Source: JAWPMT01 sp965267435 (lineage in GTDB: Bacteria > Bacteroidota > Bacteroidia > Cytophagales > Cyclobacteriaceae). From it: 64,000 nucleotides of DNA. The notes beneath the pieces are model-generated. The model worked only from the letters and a program-made list of their open reading frames with translations. It had not been told where the DNA came from and ran no database searches. The stretch covers positions 496,001-560,000 of the forward strand of contig OZ253960.1 in the NCBI GenBank assembly GCA_965267435.1, read 5' to 3'. Positions 53,263-63,398 of the stretch are shown here, one piece after another; position 1 is the stretch's first letter; the number at the start of each line of letters is the position of its first letter. Made by a program: the position numbers and the translations under genes.

Positions 53263-56200
53263 ATGAAATATGCCCTACAAACTCTGCTTATGATGGCGCT
53301 TAGCTGCAGTTTTGTCGCCTACGCCAACGCTCAATCGAGCGAAACCGACATCCTCACCTTTGTCATCCCTGAGCAGATCAGAGATGCGGACTTTTGGACT
53401 GACAGCCATTATATCCAGGCGGAAGTGGCGCAGGGAACAGATCCGTCCAGCCTGACGCCCACGTGGACGTTGTCCGATGGCGCGACGTCTGATCCCGTAA
53501 GTGGAACGACAGGCGACTACAGCAGTGACTTCACCATCTTGGTAACTGCGGAGGATGGAACCGTCCAGCCATGGACCATCAACGTGAGAGTAGCCAGCAC
53601 AAACCACGAAAATGATCTTCTGTCCTTTACACCACCCAATCAAGTCGGATCTGAAGTGATCGATAATGTGAATCATACGGTCACAGCGGTCGTGACTGAC
53701 GGAACCGACCTCAACACACTGGCACCCACCTGGACGCTATCTGCCGGGGCTACGTCTGATCCGGTAAGCGGTACATCCGGAAGCTACAGCGATGCATACA
53801 TCATTACCGTGAGAGCGGAAAACACGTTTGAGCAGGACTGGGAAGTGTATGTCTACGAGGAGAGTGAAGTACCATCCAATGAAACTGACATACTGAGCTT
53901 TTCCATGACAGAGCAGGTGCAATCCGCCACCATCGACGCTGCAGCTCATACGGTTTGGATAGAACTGCTCTTTGGGACCGACCCCACGAATCTCTATGCC
54001 TCCTGGACGGTCTCCCAAGGGGCAACTTCGGATCCGGTGAGTGGCAGCTCCAACGATTATAGTTCTCCCCTGGTGATTGCTGTAACAGCAGAAGATGGCG
54101 TCACCACCCAGAACTGGACGGTTACTGCGGAAGTGGAAGCCACGCCAAATACTGATATCCTCACCTTTTCTCTGCCGGAACAGATCCGGGAACCTGACAT
54201 TGACTCCCGACTTCATGTCTTGTATGCCCTGGTTCCGGAAGGTCAAAGCCTGGATGCCTTGACCGCGGAATGGACATTGTCCGAAGGTGCCACGTCGGAT
54301 CCGGTAAGCGGCACGGAACGTGACTACAACGATGCGGACACAATAACCGTGACTGCTGATGATGGCGTCACCACCCAGGACTGGGTGGTCAACGTGACCA
54401 ACACGGTTGGGAATCATGAAAATGACATTCTGACCTTTGCAGTCACCGAGCAAACAGGGCCGGCCACCATCGACAGTGAGAATCACACGATACTGTGTGA
54501 AGTCGCTGCAGATACGGACTTGAGTTCACTTCAACCTACGTGGACGCTTTCTGCAAATGCAAGCTCTAACCCTCTGAGTGGTTCATCGGGTGACTACTCT
54601 GATGTGTTTACTATTATCGTCACGGCGGAAAACGGCTTTCAACAAAACTGGACAGTCAGGGTTTATGACGAAGAAGACGCCCGTACAGATGAAACAGAGA
54701 TCGAAAGCTTCACCGTGGCAGAACAGGTACAGCCAGCAACGATCGATGGCACCAATCATTCTATTTGGGTTGAATTACTTTTTGGCACAGATGATTCTGC
54801 GATAAATCCGACCTGGACACTCTCTGAAGGGGCCACGTCCGTACCCATGAGCGGTTCAGAGGGTGATTATTCTGAGCCTTATACCATCACTGTGACGGCC
54901 GAGGATGGTCTGACCACCCAGGACTGGACCGTGACAACGGAAGTGGAGGCCACGCCTCATACGGACATTCTCACCTTCTACGTTCCTGAGCAAATAGAGG
55001 AACCAGATATAGATCCTGTTAACCACCATGTGGAGGTACTGGTGTCCCAGGCGACGAGTCGCACTAGCCTGTCACCTGAATGGACCTTGTCTGAGGGAGC
55101 TACGTCTGTTCCTGTAAGCGGCACCGAAGGAGATTACAGCACTGTGGTGACCATAGCCGTGACTGCTGAAGACGGCTACACCACCCAGGATTGGACGGTG
55201 GAGGTCACCAATGAAACGTCCAACCACGAGACGGATATCCTGAGCTTTGAGGTTGCTGAACAAACACAGCCAGCCGTCATCGATAGCGAATCGCATACGA
55301 TCCTTTGTCCGGTGGCAACGGGGACAGATTTGCGGGTGCTTTCACCTACCTGGTCACTTTCGCCTGAGGCTACGTCTGATCCGGCAAGTGGTTCCTCCGA
55401 TGATTACACGGAGGTATTCACCATCCAGGTCACGGCGGGAAATGGATTTCAGCAAGACTGGAAAGTGCTTGTTTACGATGAATCGGAGGTGCCTTCCAGC
55501 GAAACAGATATTGTCCGCTTTTCCTCCAATGTACAGGTGCAGCCCGCCACTATAGATGCCGACGCGCATACGGTATGGATTGAGCTACTGTTTGGCACCG
55601 ACGCAAGCGACGCACAGGCGAGCTGGGACGTGTCCGAGGGCGCCACCTCTGATCCGGAGAGTGGCAATGTTGCAGATTTCAGCACACCAGTAGTGATCAC
55701 TGTCACCGCCGAAAACGGCATCACCACCCAAGACTGGACCGTCACAACGGAAGTGGAAGCCACTCCGAATACAGATATACTTACCTTCTATTTGCCGGAA
55801 CAGATCCAGGAACCCGATATCAGTTCACTAGGTCATACTGTGGATGTCTTGGTGTCACAGAATCAGAACCTTGATAACCTGACGCCGGAATGGACCCTGT
55901 CCCCCGGGGCAACTTCCGATCCAGAAAGTGGTACGGAAGGTGACTACAGCGAACCGGACACGATTACGGTCACTGCAGATAATGGATACACCAGCCAGGA
56001 CTGGATTGTTGATGTCATCCACACGTCAGGGAACCATGAAAACGACATTTTGACCTTTGCCATGCAGGAGCAAACTGCCCCGGCGGTCATAAATACCGAG
56101 AACCACACAGTATTGATCGAAGTTGCCGACGGTTCGCCGTTACCCTCATTGCGTGGGTACTGGACCTTGTCTGAAGGAGCAGGCTCGACGCCTGAAAGTG

Positions 56201-59200
56201 GTATCTCGGGCAATTACACGGATGTCTTTGTCATTGAAGTGCAAGCCCAAAATGGCTTCCGGCAAGACTGGCAGGTCCGCGCGTATGAGGAAGACGCCAG
56301 CCTAAGTGAGGAAACAGATATCCTGTCATTTACTATGTCGGGGCAAACGGGTCCTCCCGTTATTGACGACTCTGAACATACCGTCAGGGTCGAAGTGGTA
56401 GAAGGTACGTTCATTGAATCCACTGCGCCCACCTGGACGCTTTCTGATGGGGCGACATCTACTCCTCCAAGTGGTACGAACGGTGACTATAGTGAACCAG
56501 TGACCATCACCGTGTTTGCAGAGGATTTGAGGATTACCCAGGATTGGACGGTCTATGTAAGTGAAGCCCCGAGCCAACAGACAGATATCCTCACCTTCAG
56601 TGTGCCGGAAGAGACGACGCCAGCGACCATAGACGCTCTCGCACACACCGTAGCCGTAGAAGTGGCCAGCGGAACTGATCTGGCCACTTTGGTTCCTACA
56701 TGGACGCTCTCGGAGGGAGCGATCTCTGATCCTGAAAGCGGAATGGAGGGGGATTACAGCAGTGCTTTCACGATCCAAGTAATCGCTGAGGATACCGCTG
56801 TCACCCAGGACTGGATCGTAAATGTGACCACAGCCGCCAGCTCGGCCAACGATATTCTGTCATTCATCGTCCCAGAGCAAAATTCCCAGACGATTATCGA
56901 TGCAGAACAACATAGCATCCTGCTTAGAGTCGAGGAAGGTACGGACCTTACAAACCTAACACCTACGTGGGTCGTCTCCGAAGGAGCTACTTCCAGCCCG
57001 GAAAGTGGTACTACTGGCGATTACGGGGATTTAGTATTCATTACTGTGACCGCTGAAAATGGCACTGAACAGGATTGGAGGGTTCGGGTGATTGAAGATG
57101 GCTCCATTTTTAATGATGACACCGATATTCTTTCATTCACGGTCGCCGAAGAAACGGGTCCCGCGGTGATAGACGCGAACAACCATAGCGTGCATGTAGA
57201 AGTGGCCTATGGAACCGATCTCACGGAGCTTGCGCCCATCTGGACGCTTTCTGAAAGTGCCACCTCTGCACCGGAGAGTGGTACATTGGGTGACTACAGC
57301 GCTCCCTATGCCATTACTGTTTATGCCGAGTTGGTCTACATCAGTGAGACCTGGACGGTCTATGTGACAGAAGCTCCCAGCAACGAGACCGACATCCTGA
57401 GCTTCAGTATTGCTCAGGAAACGGGCCCGGCTACCATCAATACTACGGACCATACCGTGTCGGTGGAAGTGGCATTTGGCACAGTGCTCACTACTCTGGC
57501 GCCAGAGTGGACGGTGTCCGATGGCGCCAGCTCTGATCCCGAAAGCGGGACAACAGGAGATTATAGCGTTCCTTTTGATATTGAAGTGACGGCGGAGGAT
57601 GGCACCACCATTGAAAACTGGACGGTGAATGTGTCCGAAGCCCCTAATTCAGCCAACGATATTCTCACCTTCGCAGTAGCAGAGCAAACCAAGGAACCAG
57701 CGATAAGCACCGAATATCACAGTGTGCTGGTCGAGGTGGCTGAGGGCACGAATCTAGCTGCCCTTGCTCCTGATTGGACATTGTCAGAGGAGGCTACCTC
57801 CGTTCCAGTGAGTGGCACTGTGGGCGACTACAGCGATTTGTTTGTGATCGATGTGACGGCAGGATCAGGTGCCTCTCAGGAATGGAAAGTTCGTGTGATC
57901 GAAGATGGATCTATTATTAGCAACGACGCGGACATCCTCACTTTCACTGTGCCGGAGGAAACCGGACCGGCAGTAATTGATAAGGAGAACCGAACTGTTT
58001 CCGTAGAAGTGGTCTATGGCACGGATCTGGGCACCATTACGCCGACGTGGACGCTGTCGGAGGGCGCTACCTCTGATCCCGAAAGTGGGACTACGGACGA
58101 TTATTCGTCGGCTTACAGCATCATCGTCACTGCAGAGAACGTCTCTGTCAGCGAGCAATGGACGGTGCATGTCAGCGAAGCACCCAACGACGAAACGGAC
58201 ATTTTGACTTTCAGTATTTTGGAGGAAACCGGCCCGGCTACCATCAACACTGTTGACCATACGGTCTCGATTGAAGTAGCTCACGGCACCAACCTGGGAG
58301 GGCTGGTGCCGGCGTGGACCTTGTCGGATGGGGCTACCTCTGGTCCGGAAAGCGGCACGGAAGGTGATTACAGTATTCCTTACGTCATCGAAGTAACAGC
58401 GGAAGACGAAACGACGATCCAGGGTTGGACAATCAACGTCAGTGAGGCGCCCAGTAGTGAGACGGATATTCTCACCTTCAGCATCCCGGAAGAAACCGCC
58501 CCTGCGACGATCAATACCTCGGACCACACCGTGGCGGTCGAAGTAGCCTACGGTACTGCACTGACCAATCTAACTCCGGTCTGGACCCTATCAGAAGGAG
58601 CCAGCTCCGATCCGATGAGCGAGACAACGGCGGACTATAGCGCTCCTTACAATATCGAAGTGACTGCAGAAGATGGCACTACCATTGAAAACTGGACGGT
58701 GAATGTCACTGTCGGTCCCAATACAGCGAATGATATTTTGACCTTTACCGTGACGGGGCAAACCGGTCCATCGTCGATAGATGCCGAAAATCACACGGTA
58801 CTCGTTGAAGTTGCCAGTGGTACGGTGCTAACCAGCATTGCGCCGGAATGGACGCTGTCCACAGGAGCCTCATCGTCTCCCGTCAGCGGCACTTCCGATG
58901 ACTACAGCGAAGTAGTAAGTATTATCGTTGTAGCGGAATCAGGTGCTGATCAGCGATGGAGGGTGCTGGTGTTTGAAGAAGGGTCTACCTACAATGAGGA
59001 GACGGACATTCTCACATTCACTTTGCCTCAGCAAACAGGACCGGCAGTCATTAGTACCGATGATCATACAGTTACCATAGAGGTTGCGAATGGGACCGAT
59101 TTGGCTGGGCTCACGCCCACATGGACCCTGTCAGCCGGAGCAACATCCGAACCTGCTAGCGGTACTACAGACGACTACAGCGCCCCATACACCATCATTG

Positions 59201-61119
59201 TTTATGCTGAGAATGTCTCTATAAGCCAGAATTGGACAATCAATGTGAGCGAAGAGCCCAATGTCGAGACAGATATTGTGAGTTTTGGTCTTCCCGAGGA
59301 AACAGGCCCCGCTACCATTGACGCGTCTGACCATACAGTGGCGATTGAAGTAGTTTATGGTACGGATGTGGCAAGTTTGACCCCGTCCTGGACACTGTCA
59401 GAGGGAGCGACCTCCAATCCTCTAAGTGATACAGAGGGCGATTACAGTGGCGCTTTTGAGATCGATGTGACAGCCGAAGATGGCGCGACCACCCAAAAAT
59501 GGACGGTCAACGTGAGTGAGGAGCCCAATGATGAGACAGATATTCTCAGCTTCAGCATTCCGGAACAGGCGGATTGGGCTTCCATCAACACTTCTGAAAA
59601 TACCGTCACCGTCGAAGTCGTCTATGGCACGAACCTGATGAGTTTGTCGCCTACATGGACGCTGTCGGATGGCGCCAGTTCCGATCCCGTAAGTGGCACA
59701 AGTGGCGATTACAGTGATCCTGTGAGCATCGAGGTGACAGCGGAGGATGGAGCGACGGTAGAAAACTGGACGGTGACCGTCACCGAGGCGACCAACACGG
59801 CTACCGACATCGAGAGTTTCAGCATACCGGAAGAAACTGAGTCCGCGACGATCAATACTGGTGAGCATACGGTGTCTGTCGAAGTGACTTACGGGACTGA
59901 TCTTTCCAGTCTCACACCCACCTGGACTCTTTCAGCAGGAGCCGCATCCAATCCGGAAAGTGGAACAACTAGCGATTACAGCACTCCTGTCACGATCGAG
60001 GTGACAGCAGAAGATGGGACCACTAACCAGGACTGGACGGTCAATGTAAGTGAGGCACCCAACGATTCTACGGACATATTGAGCTTCAGTATCCCGGAAC
60101 AAACAGCTCCGGCTGCTATAAACACTTCCGAGCATACAGTATCCATTGAAGTCGGTCATGGGACCAATCTGACAAGCCTGCTGCCTACATGGACGCTATC
60201 CACTGGAGCGGCCTCTGACCCGGAGAGTGGCACGGCAGGTGATTATAGTGACCCCGTGACCATTGAGGTGACGGCGCAGGATGGAACGACAAAGCAGAAT
60301 TGGATAGTCACTGTCAATGAAGAGCCCAACGACGAGACGGATATCTTGACCTTTGCTGTCGCCAATCAAACGGGCTCTGCGACGATAAATGGTGATGCTC
60401 ATTCTGTGACTGTGGAGGTTTCCCCGGGAACAGATCTGACCAGTTTGGCACCAACATGGACTTTATCAGAAGGTGCAACCTCGGCTCCAGTTAGTGGTAC
60501 GAGTGGCGACTACAGTAGCCCTGTGACCATCGTCGTGACAGCGCAAGATGGAGTAGCAGTACAAAACTGGACGGTGACTGTAAATGAAGCCCCGAGTACA
60601 GGTACAGATATCCTGACTTTTACGGTTGCGGAAGAAATCGTCCCCGGCACCATTGACAATGAAGCGCATACTGTTACCGTAGATGTGTACCTGGGATCCG
60701 ATATGGAGCGTCTAACACCGACCTGGACTCTGTCTGAAGGTGCCACGTCGGATCCTGTGAGCGGTACAACTGGCGATTACAGCAGCCCGGTTACAATAGT
60801 GGTTACGGCAGAAAATGGGGAGGAGCAGGAGTGGCTCATCACTATCGCCGAATCTATTATCACGGGTCTGGAGGATCAGGCGAAGATCACCAAGGAGATT
60901 AGTGTGTTCCCTGTTCCAACGGCTGACTTTGTGAGTATCCGGACAGAGGTACCCTTCACGAGGGTTGTCGTATTTGACCTTGCAGGGAATAGGGTCAAGG
61001 AGATTTCCGAAAAGAATATATCGAAAGTGGACTGTTCGGGTCTAATACCCGGGGTTTACCTCCTGGCGTTTTTCGATCAGCATGTGCATAGGGGAAATGT
61101 GAGAATCGTCAAGCGTTAG
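53263..61119 (+). CDS. Giant T9SS-secreted repeat protein (28 DUF5018-like domains)
   Basis: Start ATG 53263 (signal peptide LMMALSCSFVAYANAQ); the upstream GTG adds 12 non-leader residues. The 2618-residue protein has 28 tandem ~89-residue repeats (consensus ETDILTFSVPEQT.PATI, then V.YGTDLT.L.PTWTLS.GATS, P.SGT.GDYS, VTAEDGT..DWTV.V). It ends in a T9SS type A sorting domain (ISVFPVPTADFVSIRT ... GVYLLAF). Repeat order shows a three-domain block, exact to 810 nt, copied along the first half. Length ~1 nm per few residues gives a potential surface fibre; adhesin or S-layer-like role is inferred. The last small gene follows after 44 nt. Confidence 0.9.
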   Translation: MKYALQTLLMMALSCSFVAYANAQSSETDILTFVIPEQIRDADFWTDSHYIQAEVAQGTDPSSLTPTWTLSDGATSDPVSGTTGDYSSDFTILVTAEDGTVQPWTINVRVASTNHENDLLSFTPPNQVGSEVIDNVNHTVTAVVTDGTDLNTLAPTWTLSAGATSDPVSGTSGSYSDAYIITVRAENTFEQDWEVYVYEESEVPSNETDILSFSMTEQVQSATIDAAAHTVWIELLFGTDPTNLYASWTVSQGATSDPVSGSSNDYSSPLVIAVTAEDGVTTQNWTVTAEVEATPNTDILTFSLPEQIREPDIDSRLHVLYALVPEGQSLDALTAEWTLSEGATSDPVSGTERDYNDADTITVTADDGVTTQDWVVNVTNTVGNHENDILTFAVTEQTGPATIDSENHTILCEVAADTDLSSLQPTWTLSANASSNPLSGSSGDYSDVFTIIVTAENGFQQNWTVRVYDEEDARTDETEIESFTVAEQVQPATIDGTNHSIWVELLFGTDDSAINPTWTLSEGATSVPMSGSEGDYSEPYTITVTAEDGLTTQDWTVTTEVEATPHTDILTFYVPEQIEEPDIDPVNHHVEVLVSQATSRTSLSPEWTLSEGATSVPVSGTEGDYSTVVTIAVTAEDGYTTQDWTVEVTNETSNHETDILSFEVAEQTQPAVIDSESHTILCPVATGTDLRVLSPTWSLSPEATSDPASGSSDDYTEVFTIQVTAGNGFQQDWKVLVYDESEVPSSETDIVRFSSNVQVQPATIDADAHTVWIELLFGTDASDAQASWDVSEGATSDPESGNVADFSTPVVITVTAENGITTQDWTVTTEVEATPNTDILTFYLPEQIQEPDISSLGHTVDVLVSQNQNLDNLTPEWTLSPGATSDPESGTEGDYSEPDTITVTADNGYTSQDWIVDVIHTSGNHENDILTFAMQEQTAPAVINTENHTVLIEVADGSPLPSLRGYWTLSEGAGSTPESGISGNYTDVFVIEVQAQNGFRQDWQVRAYEEDASLSEETDILSFTMSGQTGPPVIDDSEHTVRVEVVEGTFIESTAPTWTLSDGATSTPPSGTNGDYSEPVTITVFAEDLRITQDWTVYVSEAPSQQTDILTFSVPEETTPATIDALAHTVAVEVASGTDLATLVPTWTLSEGAISDPESGMEGDYSSAFTIQVIAEDTAVTQDWIVNVTTAASSANDILSFIVPEQNSQTIIDAEQHSILLRVEEGTDLTNLTPTWVVSEGATSSPESGTTGDYGDLVFITVTAENGTEQDWRVRVIEDGSIFNDDTDILSFTVAEETGPAVIDANNHSVHVEVAYGTDLTELAPIWTLSESATSAPESGTLGDYSAPYAITVYAELVYISETWTVYVTEAPSNETDILSFSIAQETGPATINTTDHTVSVEVAFGTVLTTLAPEWTVSDGASSDPESGTTGDYSVPFDIEVTAEDGTTIENWTVNVSEAPNSANDILTFAVAEQTKEPAISTEYHSVLVEVAEGTNLAALAPDWTLSEEATSVPVSGTVGDYSDLFVIDVTAGSGASQEWKVRVIEDGSIISNDADILTFTVPEETGPAVIDKENRTVSVEVVYGTDLGTITPTWTLSEGATSDPESGTTDDYSSAYSIIVTAENVSVSEQWTVHVSEAPNDETDILTFSILEETGPATINTVDHTVSIEVAHGTNLGGLVPAWTLSDGATSGPESGTEGDYSIPYVIEVTAEDETTIQGWTINVSEAPSSETDILTFSIPEETAPATINTSDHTVAVEVAYGTALTNLTPVWTLSEGASSDPMSETTADYSAPYNIEVTAEDGTTIENWTVNVTVGPNTANDILTFTVTGQTGPSSIDAENHTVLVEVASGTVLTSIAPEWTLSTGASSSPVSGTSDDYSEVVSIIVVAESGADQRWRVLVFEEGSTYNEETDILTFTLPQQTGPAVISTDDHTVTIEVANGTDLAGLTPTWTLSAGATSEPASGTTDDYSAPYTIIVYAENVSISQNWTINVSEEPNVETDIVSFGLPEETGPATIDASDHTVAIEVVYGTDVASLTPSWTLSEGATSNPLSDTEGDYSGAFEIDVTAEDGATTQKWTVNVSEEPNDETDILSFSIPEQADWASINTSENTVTVEVVYGTNLMSLSPTWTLSDGASSDPVSGTSGDYSDPVSIEVTAEDGATVENWTVTVTEATNTATDIESFSIPEETESATINTGEHTVSVEVTYGTDLSSLTPTWTLSAGAASNPESGTTSDYSTPVTIEVTAEDGTTNQDWTVNVSEAPNDSTDILSFSIPEQTAPAAINTSEHTVSIEVGHGTNLTSLLPTWTLSTGAASDPESGTAGDYSDPVTIEVTAQDGTTKQNWIVTVNEEPNDETDILTFAVANQTGSATINGDAHSVTVEVSPGTDLTSLAPTWTLSEGATSAPVSGTSGDYSSPVTIVVTAQDGVAVQNWTVTVNEAPSTGTDILTFTVAEEIVPGTIDNEAHTVTVDVYLGSDMERLTPTWTLSEGATSDPVSGTTGDYSSPVTIVVTAENGEEQEWLITIAESIITGLEDQAKITKEISVFPVPTADFVSIRTEVPFTRVVVFDLAGNRVKEISEKNISKVDCSGLIPGVYLLAFFDQHVHRGNVRIVKR
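53341..60858 (+). repeat. Tandem array of 28 domain-coding repeats
   Basis: Each repeat is about 267-273 nt. The 'END/AND-type' repeats 2, 5, 8 and 11 start at 53608, 54418, 55228 and 56038, exactly 810 nt apart; repeats 14 and 17 follow at 807-nt steps (56845, 57652), and repeat 21 starts 1074 nt later (58726), as if one extra domain was added. Repeats 3, 6, 9 and 12 (53881, 54691, 55501, 56311) keep the same 810-nt period. Confidence 0.85.
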
Positions 61120-61163
61120 TGGTGAATCGACTTTCGGCGCTGTGCATGAAACTAAAAATGACC

Positions 61164-61628
61164 ATGAAAAAGCTAACTGTTTTACTTGTTTTCCTAATGA
61201 TTATTTCGGCGTCAAATCTCCATGCGCAAGCAAGCTGGGAGATAGGCGGTCGCTTCGGTGATAATGTCTCAGCGGAAGCTACCATTCCCATCGGGGCGGC
61301 GCCTAGACTGAAGCCCGCATTTTACTTTTCCGATCAGGTGGGTGTGGCAGGATACCTCGATTGGATGTTCAAACTGCGGGGCAACAAAGCATCGGGTTTG
61401 AAGTTCTTTCCCGGCGTAGGTACCGAGTTCTACTTTGAGAATGACTTCGATTTTTCGGTTGCAGGAGACTTCGGGGTGGAGTACGCGTTTAGTTTTCCCA
61501 TCACGATAGGGTTTGACTGGAGACCGGCCATCTTTCTTACCAACGAACGAGGCTTCGATGGTGAAAACTGGGGGTTTCTGGCCCGGTTTCGATTCGGGGA
61601 GCGCAAGCTGTTTGAAAAAGCGAATTGA
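61164..61628 (+). CDS. Small outer-membrane barrel-like protein
   Basis: 154 residues from ATG 61164 (MKKLTVLLVFLMIISASNLHAQ leader shape); ATG 61146 is possible. The mature part is beta-rich with ASWEIGGRFGDNVSAEATIP, PGVGTEFYFEND and a last strand ending FLARFRFGERKLFEKAN, fitting a small 8-stranded barrel. It follows the giant gene by 44 nt and could help present or anchor it. Confidence 0.7.
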   Translation: MKKLTVLLVFLMIISASNLHAQASWEIGGRFGDNVSAEATIPIGAAPRLKPAFYFSDQVGVAGYLDWMFKLRGNKASGLKFFPGVGTEFYFENDFDFSVAGDFGVEYAFSFPITIGFDWRPAIFLTNERGFDGENWGFLARFRFGERKLFEKAN

Positions 61629-62116
61629 CATGTCCTTTCAAGGATTGAGCGGCTGCCAATTGCCACTTTTTTACAACTTTTTGGGCTTCCATGGCCATTT
61701 ATCCCGATCTAATTTGGTATCAATGAAACGCGACAATGGAAAGGCTGAGCCGGAGAATACTTCAATGGTCAGGTACGAGGGAGCCTGGACAGACTGACGG
61801 GAAGGGCCATAATTTTCGATTGGTTTCGGAGATTGGTTTCAATACAGGCCCCTTTCCCTCTGTTCCTTCCGAAACTCCTTGGCAGACATAGAAGTATTGG
61901 CTTCCGAAGGTCTAATAATGATGACAATCAGTGGTGTTCTTCTCCATATTGGTTAGGTTCATGAAGGATTTCTGGCAATGCTGGGAATCCTTCTTACATG
62001 GACAATACATTTTTTTCTCTTGGACCGTTAACCGGACTAGCGAACGATTGCGCCAGCGGGCAATCCAGAAAAAACCAAAGAACTCATCAACCTATCAACT
62101 TTTGTCAACTCATCAA
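61629..62116. other. Gene-free stretch holding an orphan promoter and a hairpin
   Basis: No convincing protein gene: the frames 61513-61797 and 61931-62236 lack signals, domains or a good context. What is here is promoter site 4 (61661-61717) pointing right, a 24-codon frame starting at 61723 that would be nearly leaderless, an 8-bp hairpin GAAGGATT/AATCCTTC (61963-61970 with 61986-61993) and a run of seven T near 62011. A transcript of ~250-300 nt, possibly a small RNA, would fit. Near 62090 the motif 'atcaac' recurs several times. Confidence 0.35.
61661..61717 (+). promoter_or_regulatory. Tandem-repeat promoter module, site 4 (orphan)
   Basis: TGCCACTTT (61661-61669) and TACAACTTT (61672-61680), 11-bp period; 6 nt; TTC in the -33 place (61687-61689); 20 nt; TAATTTGG (61710-61717). 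Spacing equals the other three sites. No credible protein gene lies downstream in this direction. Confidence 0.5.
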
Positions 62117-63346
62117 CTAAAAAGCCTCATTGAAGTTGATGTAGAACAGCGCAGAGTCATCGCCCCAGCCCAAATCGATGCGTGCATTCATCCTGGGTTG
62201 CACCTCAAATCTGATACCCACCCCGGCATTGGGTAGCCAATCCTTGTACTCACCAAATTTTGGGGCCACGCTGCCGCCTCCTGCCCAGCCAACCAGCCCA
62301 AACCGTGACAGATAGTTGTCGGGATCCTTTTTGCGGGGGGTCTTCCTTTTGAACATGTAACGATACTCTACGATGCCAAAGAGCGAGGAACGATCCCGGT
62401 ATCGTCCGAAGTAATACCCACGGAGGTCATAAGGTGAGCCCACAAATGACAGTTCCGTCCAGGGGGCATTGTCGCTGACATTTCGGGATTTTATCTGCCA
62501 TGCGAGGGTGCTTCCCGGACGTTTGATGGTGAAGTAGTGCCGATAGTCGATGGACACCAGGCCGTATTCCTGATCGTCGTTGTTGGTGACAAATTTGGTG
62601 GCCAGCTCTACGAACAGGCCTTTGTATGCGTTGACCGTGAAGTCGCGGGAGTCATACTGAAAGAGCGTCCCCAATTGATAGATCCGGGGATTGGGATTCG
62701 AAGTGAGATCTGGATCCTGGGAAATGGCGTCGCTTAGGTCTGAAGGGTTGGTGCCATTGAAGTCCATCAGCAATCCGACAAACCAATTGGGCTTGAACTG
62801 ATACATGTACCGCAGCAGGGCCTGATACCACTCCCTGTTGTAGGCAGTGGTGGAGTCCGTAGCTGATGGCGCGCGAGCATTGTCGTAGCCTACGCCCCAG
62901 TAGTTGTCCGGCATGTTGCGATAGTTGAATTCACCGACCACACGATTCTTATCGTTTTTAAAGAAGAAAGTCGGGCGTACGTTGATGGTGACAGCTCCGG
63001 TGGTGGATATTCCAGCTCCGAAGCTGACGGAGGAAGCTTGCAGCTTTGGGTTTTGGCGTTGGAAGGAGAAGGACATGAGTCCGCCACCACTGAATAGCAC
63101 GCCCATTTCTGGTGAAACGGAGGGGGCCAAAAATGGTGTAAAGCGGAAGTTTTTCTTTTTGAAATCCAGAAGGTACGTGGTGTCGTTCTTCTGGATCATG
63201 GGCATCTGGTCTGTTTGCTCATCGTGCTCCTGACCCCAGGCGACTTGGCTCAAGCCCATTGCGAAGACCAGGAGCATGCTCGTCGACCGCGCGGCGGCAT
63301 CAAAAAGCGCTTTGAATGGAGTGCCCATTGAGTAAAGAAATGACAT
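62117..63346 (-). CDS. D15/BamA-type outer-membrane barrel without POTRA
   Basis: Start ATG 63346, leader with MLLVFAMGLSQVAWGQ; the longer frame adds 69 non-leader residues. The 409-residue product has no POTRA but a full surface-antigen barrel with LGTLFQYDSRDFTVNAYKG, FVGSPYDLRGYYFGRYRDRS and WAGGGSVAP, the pattern of Omp85 barrel domains. It ends in YINFNEAF with a final Phe, the usual barrel end. Such short Omp85-like proteins occur often in Bacteroidota; the role is unknown. It is divergent from the YceI-family gene, with 52 bp between starts. Confidence 0.8.
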   Translation of the reverse strand: MSFLYSMGTPFKALFDAAARSTSMLLVFAMGLSQVAWGQEHDEQTDQMPMIQKNDTTYLLDFKKKNFRFTPFLAPSVSPEMGVLFSGGGLMSFSFQRQNPKLQASSVSFGAGISTTGAVTINVRPTFFFKNDKNRVVGEFNYRNMPDNYWGVGYDNARAPSATDSTTAYNREWYQALLRYMYQFKPNWFVGLLMDFNGTNPSDLSDAISQDPDLTSNPNPRIYQLGTLFQYDSRDFTVNAYKGLFVELATKFVTNNDDQEYGLVSIDYRHYFTIKRPGSTLAWQIKSRNVSDNAPWTELSFVGSPYDLRGYYFGRYRDRSSLFGIVEYRYMFKRKTPRKKDPDNYLSRFGLVGWAGGGSVAPKFGEYKDWLPNAGVGIRFEVQPRMNARIDLGWGDDSALFYINFNEAF

Positions 63347-63398
63347 TTTACTTTCTTGACCCGTTTGAATTGCGGCTTTTGTGTGGGAACTTGAAGGT

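Noticed and set aside
53737..54486. Several minus-strand frames inside the giant repeat gene (also 55072-55296, 57865-58527, 59422-59868)
   Set aside because: They recur with the repeat period as mirror frames of the repeated domain; no independent signal.
61931..62236. Plus-strand frame of 101 codons
   Set aside because: Overlaps the end of the barrel gene on the other strand and has no coding signature; the T run inside is more like transcript-end sequence.
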